DNA of 64,000 nucleotides, from positions 8,971,662 through 9,035,661 of the forward strand of contig OZ024742.1 in NCBI GenBank assembly GCA_964016885.1, written 5' to 3'. Within the stretch, counting starts at the first letter, position 1, and the number at the start of each line of letters is the position of its first letter. Positions 14,636-29,745 of this stretch are shown here, piece by piece. Under the pieces are notes generated by a model that saw only the letters and a list, made by a program, of their open reading frames with translations, was not told where the DNA came from and searched no databases. The stretch comes from Eledone cirrhosa (Eukaryota; Mollusca; Cephalopoda; Octopoda; Eledonidae). A program made the position numbers and the translations under genes.

Positions 14636-16640
14636 TGGCTAGAGTATCACATATATATAGAGACAGACAACACAGTATTGGCTAGAGTATCACATATATA
14701 TAGAGACAGACAACACAGTATTGGCTAGAGTATCACATATATATAGAGACAGACAACACAGTATTGGCTACAGTATCACATATATACAGAGACAGACAAC
14801 ACAGTATTGGCTACAGTATCACATATATATAGAGACAGACAACACAGTATTGGCAACTGTATCACATAAATATAGAGACAGACAACACAGTATTGGCTAC
14901 AGTATCACATATATATATATAGACAGACAACACTATTGGCTACAGTATCTCATATATATAGAGACAGACAACACAGTATTGGCTACAGTATCACATATAT
15001 ATAGAGACAGACAACACAGTATTGGCTACAGTATCACATATATATAGAGACAGACAACACAGTATTGGTTACAGTATAACATATATATAGAGACAGACAA
15101 CACGGTATTGGCTACAGTATCATATATATATAGAGACAGACATCACAGTATTGGCTAGAGTATCACATATATATAGAGACAGACAACACGGTATTGGCTA
15201 CAGTATCACATATATATAGAGACAGACAACACAGTATTGGCTACAGTATCACATATATATAGAGACAGACAACACGGTTTTGGCTATAGTATCACATATA
15301 TATAGAGACAGACATCACAGTATTGGCTACAGTATCACATATATATAGAGACAGACAACACAGTATTGGCTACAGTATCACATATATATAGAGACAGACA
15401 ACACAGTATTGGCTACAGTATCACATATATATAGAGACAGACATCACAGTATTGGCTACAGTATCACATATATATAGAGCCAGACAACACAGTATTGGCT
15501 ACAGTATCACATATATATAGAGACAGACAACACAGTATTGGCTACAGTATCACATATATATAGAGACAGACATCACAGTATTGGCTACAGTATCACATAT
15601 ATATAGAGACAGACAACACAGTATTGGCTACAGTATCACATATATATAGAGACAGACAACACAGTATTGGCTACAGTATCACATATATATAGAGCCAGAC
15701 AACACAGTATTGGCTAGAGTATAACATATATATAGAGACAGACAACACAGTATTGGCTACATTATCACATATATATAGAGAAAGACAACACAGTATTGGC
15801 TAGAGTATCACATATATATAGAGCCAGACAACACAGTATTGGCTAGAGTATCACATATATATAGAGACAGACAACACAGTATTGGCTAGAGTATAACGTA
15901 TATATAGAGACAGACAACACAGTATTGGCTACAGTATCACATATATATAGAGACAGACAACACAGTATTGGCTACAGTATCACATATATATAGAGCCAGA
16001 CAACACAGTATTGGCTAGAGTATCACATATATATAGAGACAGACAACACAGTATTGGCTAGAGTATAACATATATATAGAGATAGACAACACAGTATTGG
16101 CTACAGTATCACATATATATAGAGACAGACAACACAGTATTGGCTAGAGTATAACATATATATAGAGCCAGACAACACAATATTGGCTAGAGTATCACAT
16201 ATATATAGAGACAGACAACACAGTATTGGCTACAGTATCACATATATATAGAGACAGACAACACTGTATTGGCTACAGTATCACATATATATAGAGACAG
16301 ACAACAGAGTATTGGCTACAGTATCACATATATATAGAGACAGACAACAGAGTATTGGCTACAGTATCACATATATATAGAGACAGACAACACAGTATTG
16401 GCTACAGTATCTCATATATATTGAGACAGACAACACAGTATTGGGTACAGTATCACATATATATAGAGACAGACAACACAGTATTGGCTACAGTATCACA
16501 TACATATAGAGACAGACAACACAGTATTGGCTACAGTATCACATATATATAGAGACAGACAACTCAGTATTGGCTACAGTATCACATATATATAGAGACA
16601 GACAACACAGTATTGGCTACAGTATCACATATATATAGAG
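14636..16640 (+). repeat. Array zone B, third related copy
   Basis: From about 14840 the monomer order follows 11920-13760. The offset is 2924 bp at GGTTACAG (12143 to 15067) and falls to 2881 bp at the TATTGAG cluster (13474 to 16355), so one monomer is missing in this copy. The marker CAGTGTT of the other copies is CAGTATT here (about 15318), which separates this copy from them. Confidence 0.7.
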
Positions 16641-19600
16641 ACAGACAACACAGTATTGGCTAGAGTATCACATATATATAGAGCCAGACAACACAGTATT
16701 GGCTAGAGTATCACATATATATAGAGACAGACAACACAGTATTGGCTAGAGTATAACATATATATAGAGACAGACAACACAGTATTGGCTACAGTATCAC
16801 ATATATATAGAGACAGACAACACAGTATTGGCTAGAGTATAACATATATATAGAGCCAGACAACACAGTATTGGCTACAGTATCACATATATATAGAGAC
16901 AGACAACACAGTATTGGCTAGAGTATCACATATATACAGAGACAGACAACACAGTATTGACTACAGTATCACATATATATAGAGACAGACAACACAGTAT
17001 TGGCTACAGTATCACATATATATAGAGACAGACAACACAGTATTGGCTACAGTATCACATATATATAGAGACAGACAACACAGTATTGGCTACAGTATAA
17101 CATATATATAGAGACAGACAACACAGTATTGGCTACAGTATCTCATATATATAGAGACAGACAACACAGTATTGGCTACAGTATCACATATATATAGAGA
17201 CAGACAACACAGTATTGGCTAGAGTATCACATATATATAGAGACAGACAACACAGTATTGGTTACAGTATCACATATATATAGAGACAGACAACACAGTA
17301 TTGGCTAGAGTATCACATATATATAGAGACAGACAACACAGTATTGGCTACAGTATCACATATATATAGAGACAGACAACACGGTATTGGCTACAGTATC
17401 ACATATATATAGAGACAGACAAGACAGTATTGGCTACAGTATCACATATATATAGAGACAGACAACAAAGTATTGGCAACTGTATCACATAAATATAGAG
17501 ACAGACAACACAGTATTGGCTAGAGTATAACATATATATAGAGACAGACAACACGGTATTGGCTACAGTATCACATATATATAGAGACAGACAACACAGT
17601 ATTGGCTACAGTATCACATATATATATATATAGACAGACAACACTATTGGCTACAGTATCTCATATATATAGAGACAGACAACACAGTATTGGCTACAGT
17701 ATCACATATATATAGAGACAGACAACACAGTATTGGCTACAGTATCACATATATATAGAGACAGACAATACAGTATTGGCTACAGTATCACATATATATA
17801 GAGACAGACAACACAGTATTGGTTACAGTATAACATATATATAGAGACAGACAACACGGTATTGGCTACAGTATCATATATATATAGAGACAGACATCAC
17901 AGTATTGGCTAGAGTATCACATGTATGTAGAGACAGACAACACGGTATTGGCTACAATATCACATATATATAGAGACAGACAACACAGTATTGGCCGCAG
18001 TATCACATATATATAGAGACAGACAACACAGTATTCGATACAGTATCACATATATATAGAGACAGACAACACAGTATTGGCTACAGTTTCACATATATAT
18101 AGAGACAGACAACACAGTATTGGCTACAGTATCACAAATATATAGAGACAGACAACACAGTATTTGCTACAGTATCACATATATATAGAGACAGAGAACA
18201 CAGTATTGTCTAGAGTATAACATATATATAGAGACAGACAACGCAGTATTGGCTACAGTATCACATATATATAGAGACAGACAACACAGTATTGGCTACA
18301 GTATCACATATATACAGAGACAGACAACACAGTATTGGCTACAGTATCACATATATATAGAGACAGACAACACAGTATTGGCAACTGTATCACATAAATA
18401 TAGAGACAGACAACACAGTATTGGCTACAGTATCACATATATATATATAGACAGACAACACTATTGGCTACAGTATCTCATATATATAGAGACAGACAAC
18501 ACAGTATTGGCTACAGTATCACATATATATAGAGACAGACAACACAGTATTGGCTACACTATCACATATATATAGAGACAGACAACACAGTATTGGCTAC
18601 AGTATCACATATATATAGAGACAGACAACACAGTATTGGTTACAGTATAACATATATATAGAGACAGACAACACGGTATTGGCTACAGTATCACATATAT
18701 ATAGAGACAGACAACACAGTATTGGCTACAGTAATACATATATATAGAGACAGACAACACGGTATTGGCTACAGTATCACATATATATATAGAGACAGAC
18801 ATCACAGTATTGGCTACAGTATCACATATATATAGAGACAGACAACACAGTATTGGCTACAGTATCACATATATATAGAGACAGACAACACAGTATTGGC
18901 TACAGTATCACATATATATAGAGACAGACATCACAGTATTGGCTACAGTATCACATATATATAGAGCCAGACAACACAGTATTGGCTACAGTATCACATA
19001 TATATAGAGACAGACAACACAGTATTGGCTACAGTATCACATATATATAGAGACAGACATCACAGTATTGGCTACAGTATCACATATATATAGAGACAGA
19101 CAACACAGTATTGGCTACAGTATCACATATATATAGACACAGACAACACAGTATTGGCTACAGTATCACATATATATAGAGCCAGACAACACAGTATTGG
19201 CTAGAGTATAACATATATATAGAGACAGACAACACAGTATTGGCTACATTATCACATATATATAGAGACAGACAACACAGTATTGGCTAGAGTATCACAT
19301 ATATATAGAGCCAGACAACACAGTATTGGCTAGAGTATCACATATATATAGAGACAGACAACACAGTATTGGCTAGAGTATAACATATATATAGAGACAG
19401 ACAACACAGTATTGGCTACAGTATCACATATATATAGAGACAGACAACACAGTATTGGCTAGAGTATCACATATATATAGAGCCAGACAACACAGTATTG
19501 GCTAGAGTATCACATATATATAGAGACAGACAACACAGTATTGGCTAGAGTATAACATATATATAGAGACAGACAACACAGTATTGGCTACAGTATCACA

Positions 19601-22600
19601 TATATATAGAGACAGACAACACAGTATTGGCTAGAGTATAACATATATATAGAGCCAGACAACACAGTATTGGCTAGAGTATCACATATATATAGAGACA
19701 GACAACACAGTATTGGCTACAGTATCACATATATATAGAGACAGACAACACAGTATTGGCTACAGTATCACATATATATAGAGACAGACAACACAGTATT
19801 GGCTACAGTATCACATATATATAGAGACAGACAACAGAGTATTGGCTACAGTATCACATATATATAGAGACAGACAACACAGTATTGGCTACAGTATCAC
19901 ATACATATAGAGACAGACAACACAGTATTGGCTACAGTATCACATATATATAGAGACAGAAAACTCAGTATTGGCTACAGTATCACATATATATAGAGAC
20001 AGACAACACAGTATTGGCTAGAGTATCACATATATATAGAGACAGACAACACAGTATTGGCTACAGTATCACATATATATAGAGACAGACAACTCAGTAT
20101 TGGCTACAGTATCACATATATATAGAGACAGACAACACAGTATTGGCTACAGTATCACATATATATAGAGACAGACAACACAGTATTGGCTACAGTATCA
20201 CATATATATAGAGACAGACAACACAGTATTGGCTAGAGTATCACATGTATATAGAGACAGACAACACGGTATTGGCTACAGTATCACATATATATTGAGA
20301 CAGACAACACAGTATTGGCTACAGTATCACATATATATAGAGACAGACAACACAGTATTGGCTAGAGTATCACATATATATAGAGACAGACAACACAGTA
20401 TTGGCTACAGTATCACATATATATAGAGACAGACAACACAGTATTGGCTACAGTATCACATATATATAGAGACAGACAACACAGTATTGGCTACAGTATA
20501 ACATATATATAGAGACAGACAACACAGTATTGGCTACAGTATCTCATATATATAGAGACAGACAACACAGTATTGGCTAGAGTATCACATATATATAGAG
20601 ACAGACACCACAGTATTGGCTAGAGTATCACATATATATAGAGACAGGCAACACAGTATTGGCTACAGTATCACATATATATAGAGACAGACAACACAGT
20701 ATTAGCTAGAGTATCACATATATATAGAGACAGACAACACAGTATTGGCTAGAGTATAACATATATATAGAGACAGACAACACAGTATTGGCTAGAGTAT
20801 CACATATATATAGAGCCAGACAACACAGTATTGGCTACAGTATCACATATATATAGAGACAGACAACACAGTATTGGCTAGAGTATCACATATATATAGA
20901 GACAGACAACACAGTATTGGCTACAGTATCACATATATATAGAGACAGACAACACGATATTGGCTACAGTATCACATATATATAGAGACAGACAAGACAG
21001 TATTGGCTACAGTATCACATATATATAGAGACAGACATCACAGTATTGGCTAGAGTATCACATATATATAGAGACAGACAACACAGTATTGGCTACAGTA
21101 TCTCATATATATAGACAGACAACACAGTATTGGCTACAGTATCACATATATATAGAGACAGACAACACAGTATTGGCTACAGTATCTCATATATATAGAG
21201 ACAGACAACACAGTATTGGCTACAGTATCACATATATATAGAGACAGAAAACTCAGTATTGGCTACAGTATCACATATATATAGAGACAGACAACACAGT
21301 ATTGGCTAGAGTATCACATATATATAGAGACAGACAACACAGTATTGGCTACAGTATCACATATATATAGAGACAGACAACTCAGTATTGGCTACAGTAT
21401 CACATATATATAGAGACAGACAACACAGTATTGGCTACAGTATCACATATATATAGAGACAGACAACACAGTATTGGCTAGAGTATAACATATATATAGA
21501 GCCAGACAACACAGTATTGGCTACAGTATCACATATATATAGAGACAGACAACACAGTATTGGCTAGAGTATCACATATATACAGAGACAGACAACACAG
21601 TATTGACTACAGTATCACATATATATAGAGACAGACAACACAGTATTGGCTACAGTATCACATATATATAGAGACAGACAACTCAGTATTGGCTACAGTA
21701 TCACATATATATAGAGACAGACAACACAGTATTGACTACAGTATCACATATATATAGAGACAGACAACACAGTATTGGCTACAGTATCACATATATATAG
21801 AGACAGACAACACAGTATTGGCTACAGTATCACATATATATAGAGACAGACAACACAGTATTGGCTACAGTATAACATATATATAGAGACAGACAACACA
21901 GTATTGGCTACAGTATCTCATATATATAGAGACAGACAACACAGTATTGGCTACAGTATCACATATATATAGAGACAGACAACACAGTATTGGCTAGAGT
22001 ATCACATATATATAGAGACAGACAACACAGTATTGGCTACAGTATCACATATATATAGAGACAGACAACTCAGTATTGGCTACAGTATCACATGTATATA
22101 GAGACAGACAACACAGTATTGGCTACAGTATCTCATATATATAGAGACAGACAACACAGTATTGGCTAGAGTATCACATATATATAGAGACAGACAACAC
22201 AGTATTGGCTACAGTATCACATATATATAGAGACAGACAACACATTATTGGCTACAGTATCACATATATATAGAGACAGACAACACACTATTGGCTACAG
22301 TATCACATATATAGAGAGACAGACAACACAGTATTGGCTACAGTATCACATATATATAGAGACAGACAACACAGTATTGGCTACAGTATCACATGTATAT
22401 AGAGACAGACAACACAGTATTGGCTAGAGTATCACATACATATAGAGAGAGACATCACAGTATTGGTTACAGTATCACATATATATTGAGACAGACAACA
22501 CAGTATTGGCTAGAGTATCACATACATATAGAGACAGACATCACAGTATTGGCTACAGTATCACATATATATAGAGACAGACAACACAGTATTGGCTACA

Positions 22601-25400
22601 GTATCACATATATATAGAGACAGACAACACAGTATTGGCTAGAGTATCACATATATATAGAGACAGACAACACAGTATTGGCTACAATATCACATATATA
22701 TAGAGACAGACAACACAGTATTGGCTACAGTATCACATATATATAGAGACAGACAACACAGTATTGGCTACAGTATCACATATATATAGAGACAGACAAC
22801 AGAGTATTGGCTACAGTATCACATATATATAGAGACAGACAACACAGTATTGGCTACAGTATCACATATATATAGAGACAGACAACACACTATTGGCTAC
22901 TGTATCAAATATATATAGAGACAGACAACACAGTATTGGCTACAGTATCACATATATATAGAGACAGACAACACAGTATTGGCTGCACTATCACATATAT
23001 ATAGAGACAGACAACAGAGTATTGGCTACAGTATCACATATATATAGAGACAGACAACACAGTATTGGCTAGAGTATCACATATATATAGAGACAGACAA
23101 CACAGTATTGGCTAGAGTATAACATATATATAGAGACAGACAACACAGTATTGGCTACAGTATCACATATATATAGAGACAGACAACACAGTATTGGCTA
23201 GAGTATAACATATATATAGAGCCAGACAACACAGTATTGGCTACAGTATCACATATATATAGAGACAGACAACACAGTATTGGCTAGAGTATAACATATA
23301 TATAGAGCCAGACAACACAGTATTGGCTACAGTATCACATATATATAGAGACAGACAACACAGTATTGGCTAGAGTATCACATATATACAGAGACAGACA
23401 ACACAGTATTGACTACAGTATCACATATATATAGAGACAGACAACACAGTATTGGCTACAGTATCACATATAAATAGAGACAGATAACACAGTATTGGCT
23501 AGAGTATCACATATATATAGAGACAGACAACACAGTATTGGCTACAGTATCACATATATATAGAGACAGACAACACAGTATTGGCTACAGTATCTCATAT
23601 ATATAGAGACAGACAACACAGTATTGGCTACAGTATCACATATAAATAGAGACAGACAACACAGTATTGGCTAGAGTATAACATATATATAGAGACAGAC
23701 AACACAGTATTGGCTAGAGTATCACATATATATAGAGACAGACAACACAGTATTGGCTAGAGTATCACATATATATAGAGACAGACAACACAGTATTGGC
23801 TACAGTATCACATATAAATAGAGACAGGCAACACAGTATTGGCTACAGTATCTCATATATATATAGAGACAGACAACACAGTATTGGCTAGAGTATCACA
23901 TATATATAGAGACAGACAACACAGTATTGGCTACAGTATCTCCTATATATAGAGACAGACAACACAGTATTGGCTAGAGTATAACATATATATAGAGCCA
24001 GACAACACAGTATTGGCTGCAGTATCACATATATATAGAGACAGACAACACAGTATTGGCTACAGTATCACATATATATATAGAGACAGACAACACAGTA
24101 TTGGCTACAGTATGACATATATATAGAGACAGACAACACAGTATTGGCTAGAGTATAACATATATATAGAGACAGACAACACAGTATTGGCTACAGTATC
24201 ACATATATATAGAGACAGACAACTCAGTATTGGCTACAGTATCACATATATATAGAGACAGACAACACAGTATTGGCTACAGTATCTCATATATATAGAG
24301 ACAGACAACACAGTATTGGCTAGAGTATCACATATATATAGAGACAGACAACACAGTATTGGCTACAGTATCACATATATATAGAGACAGACAACACATT
24401 ATTGGCTACAGTATCACATATATATAGAGACAGACAACACACTATTGGCTACAGTATCACATATATAGAGAGACAGACAACACAGTATTGGCTACAGTAT
24501 CACATATATATAGAGACAGACAACACAGTATTGGCTACAGTATCACATGTATATAGAGACAGACAACACAGTATTGGCTAGAGTATCACATACATATAGA
24601 GAGAGACATCACAGTATTGGTTACAGTATCACATATATATTGAGACAGACAACACAGTATTGGCTAGAGTATCACATACATATAGAGACAGACATCACAG
24701 TATTGGCTACAGTATCACATATATATAGAGACAGACAACACAGTATTGGCTAGAGTATCACATATATATAGAGACAGACAACACAGTATTGGCTACAGTA
24801 TCACATATAAATAGAGACAGGCAACACAGTATTGGCTACAGTATCTCATATATATATAGAGACAGACAACACAGTATTGGCTAGACTATCACATATATAT
24901 AGAGACAGACAACACAGTATTGGCTACAGTATCTCCTATATATAGAGACAGACAACACAGTATTGGCTAGAGTATAACATATATATAGAGCCAGACAACA
25001 CAGTATTGGCTGCAGTATCACATATATATAGAGACAGACAACACAGTATTGGCTACAGTATCACATATATATATAGAGACAGACAACACAGTATTGGCTA
25101 CAGTATGACATATATATAGAGACAGACAACACAGTATTGGCTAGAGTATAACATATATATAGAGACAGACAACACAGTATTGGCTAGAGTATAACATATA
25201 TATAGAGACAGACAACACAGTATTGGCTACAGTATCACATATATATAGAGACAGACAACTCAGTATTGGCTACAGTATCACATATATATAGAGACAGACA
25301 ACACAGTATTGGCTACAGTATCTCATATATATAGAGACAGACAACACAGTATTGGCTAGAGTATCACATATATATAGAGACAGACAACACAGTATTGGCT
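16641..25400 (+). repeat. Array zone C: mixed monomers with local duplications
   Basis: The segment at 18249-18575 resembles 14721-15047. Monomers with ACAACTCAG become common from about 19.9 kb. CATATAAATA plus GACAGGCAAC at 23811 recurs at 24804, a 993-bp local duplication. A cluster with CACACTATT, ATATAGAGAGAC, CATGTATAT and AGAGAGACATC at 22240-22620 recurs at 24390-24753 (offset about 2154) and again near 33230-33600. A 41-bp monomer lacking GA occurs at about 21108-21120 (TATATAGACAGAC). Confidence 0.65.
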
Positions 25401-27900
25401 ACAGTATCACATATATATAGAGACAGACAACACAGTATTGGCTACAGTATCACATGTATATAGAGACAGACAACACAGTATTGGCTAGAGTATCACATAC
25501 ATATAGAGAGAGACATCACAGTATTGGTTACAGTATCACATATATATTGAGACAGACAACACAGTATTGGCTAGAGTATCACATACATATAGAGACAGAC
25601 ATCACAGTATTGGCTACAGTATCACATATATATAGAGACAGACAACACAGTATTGGCTACAGTATCACATATATATAGAGACAGACAGCACAGTATTGGC
25701 TAGAGTATCACATATATATAGAGACAGACAACACAGTATTGGCTACAGTGTCACATATATATAGAGACAGACAACACAGTATTGGCTACAGTATCACATA
25801 TATATAGAGACAGACAACACAGTATTGGCTACAGTATCACATATATATAGAGAGAGACAACAGAGTATTGGCTACAGTATCACATATATATAGAGACAGA
25901 CAACACAATATTGGCTACAGTATCACATATATATAGAGACAGACAACACACTATTGGCTACTGTATCAAATATATATAGAGACAGACAACACAGTATTGG
26001 CTACAGTATCACATATATATAGAGACAGACAACACAGTATTGGCTACACTATCACATATATATAGAGACAGACAACAGAGTATTGGCTACAGTATCACAT
26101 ATATATAGAGACAGACAACACAGTATTGGCTAGAGTATCACATATATATAGAGACAGACAACACAGTATTTGCTACAGTATCTCATATATATATAGAGAC
26201 AGACAACACAGTATTGGCTAGAGTTTAACATATATATAGCGACAGACAACTCAGTATTGGCTACAGTATCACATATTTGTCGAGACAGACAACACAGTAT
26301 TGGCTACAGTATCACATATATATAGAGACAGACAACACAGTATTGGCTAGAGTATCACATATATATAGAGCCAGACAACACAGTATTGGCTAGAGTATCA
26401 CATATATATAGAGACAGACAACACAGTATTGGCTGCAGTATCACATATATATAGAGACAGACAACACATTATTGGCTACAGTATAACATATATATAGAGA
26501 CAGACAACACAGTATTGGCTAGAGTATCACATATATATAGAGACAGACAACACAGTAATGGCTACAGTATCTCATATATATAGAGACAGACAACACAGTA
26601 TTGGCTAGAGTATCACATATATATAGAGACAGACAACACAGTATTGGCTACAGTATCTCCTATATATAGAGACAGACAACACAGTAATGGCTACAGTATC
26701 ACATATATATAGAGACAGACAACACAGTATTGGCTAGAGTATAACATATATATAGAGACAGACAACACAGTATTGGCTACAGTATAACATATATATAGAG
26801 ACAGACAACACAGTATTGGCTAGAGTATCACATATATATAGAGACAGACAACACAGTATTGGCTGCAGTATCACATATATATAGAGACAGACAACACAGT
26901 ATTGGCTACAGTATCTCCTATATATAGAGACAGACAACACAGTAATGGCTACAGTATCACATATATATAGAGACAGACAACACAGTATTGGCTAGAGTAT
27001 CACATATATATAGAGACAGACAACACAGTATTGGCTAGAGTATAACATATATATAGAGACAGACAACACAGTATTGGCTAGAGTATCACATATATATAGA
27101 GACAGACAACACAGTATTGGCTAAAGTATCACATATATATAGAGACAGACAACACAGTATTGGCTACAGTATCACATATATATAGAGACAGACAACACAG
27201 TATCGCCTACAGTATCACATATATATATAGAGACAGACAACACATTATTGGCTACAGTATCACATATATATAGAGACAGACAACACAGTATTGGCTAGAG
27301 TATAACATATATATAGAGACAGACAACACAGTATTGGCTAGAGTATAACATATATATAGAGCCAGACAACACAGTATTGGCTGCAGTATCACATATATAT
27401 AGAGACAGACAACACAGTATTGGCTCCAGTATCACATATATATAGAGACAGACAACACAGTATTGGCTACAGTATCACATATATATAGAGACAGACAACA
27501 CAGTATTGGCTAGAGTATCACATATATATAGAGACAGACAACACAGTATTGGCTACAGTATCACACATATATAGAGACAGACAACTCAGTATTGGCTACA
27601 GTATCACATATATATAGAGACAGACAACACAGTATTGGCTACAGTATCTCATACATATAGAAACAGACAACACAGTATTGGCTAGAGTATCACATATATA
27701 TAGAGACAGACAACACAGTATTGGCTACAGTATCACATATATATAGAGACAGACAACACATTATTGGCTACAGTATCACATATATATAGAGACAGACAAC
27801 ACAGTATTGGCTACAGTATCACATATATATAGAGACAGACAACACAGTATTGGCTAGAGTATCACATATATATAGAGACAGACAACACAGTATTGGCTAC
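25401..27900 (+). repeat. Array zone D, duplicated block, copy 1 (offset 2455)
   Basis: Copied at 27901-29745 with offset 2455 bp. Marks: CATGTATATAG at 25453 and 27908, GTCGAGAC at 26279 and 28734, and TATCGCC at 27201 and 29656. This copy alone has ATATTTGTCGAG where the others have ATATGTCGAG. Similarity to the second copy ends near 27290. Confidence 0.8.
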
Positions 27901-29745
27901 AGTATCACATGTATATAGAGACAGACAACACAGTATTGGCTAGAGTATCACATACATATAGAGAGAGACATCACAGTATTGGTTACAGTATCACATATAT
28001 ATTGAGACAGACAACACAGTATTGGCTAGAGTATCACATACATATAGAGACAGACATCACAGTATTGGCTACAGTATCACATATATATAGAGACAGACAA
28101 CACAGTATTGGCTACAGTATCACATATATATAGAGACAGACAGCACAGTATTGGCTAGAGTATCACATATATATAGAGGCAGACAACACAGTATTGGCTA
28201 CAGTGTCACATATATATAGAGACAGACAACACAGTATTGGCTACAGTATCACATATATATAGAGACAGACAACACAGTATTGGCTACAGTATCACATATA
28301 TATAGAGAGAGACAACAGAGTATTGGCTACAGTATCACATATATATAGAGACAGACAACACAATATTGGCTACAGTATCACATATATATAGAGACAGACA
28401 ACACACTATTGGCTACTGTATCAAATATATATAGAGACAGACAACACAGTATTGGCTACAGTATCACATATATATAGAGACAGACAACACAGTATTGGCT
28501 ACACTATCACATATATATAGAGACAGACAACAGAGTATTGGCTACAGTATCACATATATATAGAGACAGACAACACAGTATTGGCTAGAGTATCACATAT
28601 ATATAGAGACAGACAACACAGTATTTGCTACAGTATCTCATATATATATAGAGACAGACAACACAGTATTGGCTAGAGTTTAACATATATATAGCGACAG
28701 ACAACTCAGTATTGGCTACAGTATCACATATATGTCGAGACAGACAACACAGTATTGGCTACAGTATCACATATATATAGAGACAGACAACACAGTATTG
28801 GCTAGAGTATCACATATATATAGAGCCAGACAACACAGTATTGGCTAGAGTATCACATATATATAGAGACAGACAACACAGTATTGGCTGCAGTATCACA
28901 TATATATAGAGACAGACAACACAGTATTGGCTACAGTATAACATATATATAGAGACAGACAACACAGTATTGGCTAGAGTATCACATATATATAGAGACA
29001 GACAACACAGTAATGGCTACAGTATCTCATATATATAGAGACAGACAACACAGTATTGGCTAGAGTATCACATATATATAGAGACAGACAACACAGTATT
29101 GGCTACAGTATCTCCTATATATAGAGACAGACAACACAGTAATGGCTACAGTATCACATATATATAGAGACAGACAACACAGTATTGGCTAGAGTATAAC
29201 ATATATATAGAGACAGACAACACAGTATTGGCTACAGTATAACATATATATAGAGACAGACAACACAGTATTGGCTAGAGTATCACATATATATAGAGAC
29301 AGACAACACAGTATTGGCTGCAGTATCACATATATATAGAGACAGACAACACAGTATTGGCTACAGTATCTCCTATATATAGAGACAGACAACACAGTAA
29401 TGGCTACAGTATCACATATATATAGAGACAGACAACACAGTATTGGCTAGAGTATCACATATATATAGAGACAGACAACACAGTATTGGCTAGAGTATAA
29501 CATATATATAGAGACAGACAACACAGTATTGGCTAGAGTATCACATATATATAGAGACAGACAACACAGTATTGGCTAAAGTATCACATATATATAGAGA
29601 CAGACAACACAGTATTGGCTACAGTATCACATATATATAGAGACAGACAACACAGTATCGCCTACAGTATCACATATATATATAGAGACAGACAACACAT
29701 TATTGGCTACAGTATCACATATATATAGAGACAGACAACACAGTA
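27901..29745 (+). repeat. Array zone D, duplicated block, copy 2
   Basis: Partner of the block starting about 25401. It shares the rare monomers TAGCGACAGACAACTC and GTCGAGAC and the GGCTGCAG monomers. On the minus strand the GGCTGCAG change removes a TAG, which opens a spurious frame at 29189-29395, as it does at 26734-26940 and 30741-30947. A private GAGGCAGAC occurs at about 28177. Confidence 0.8.

Noticed and set aside
26734..26940. 68-residue Cys/Tyr/Leu-rich minus-strand open frame (also 29189-29395 and 30741-30947)
   Set aside because: Three identical copies sit in duplicated array blocks. The frame opens only through GGCTGCAG and similar variants that remove the periodic TAG; it is not a membrane peptide gene.
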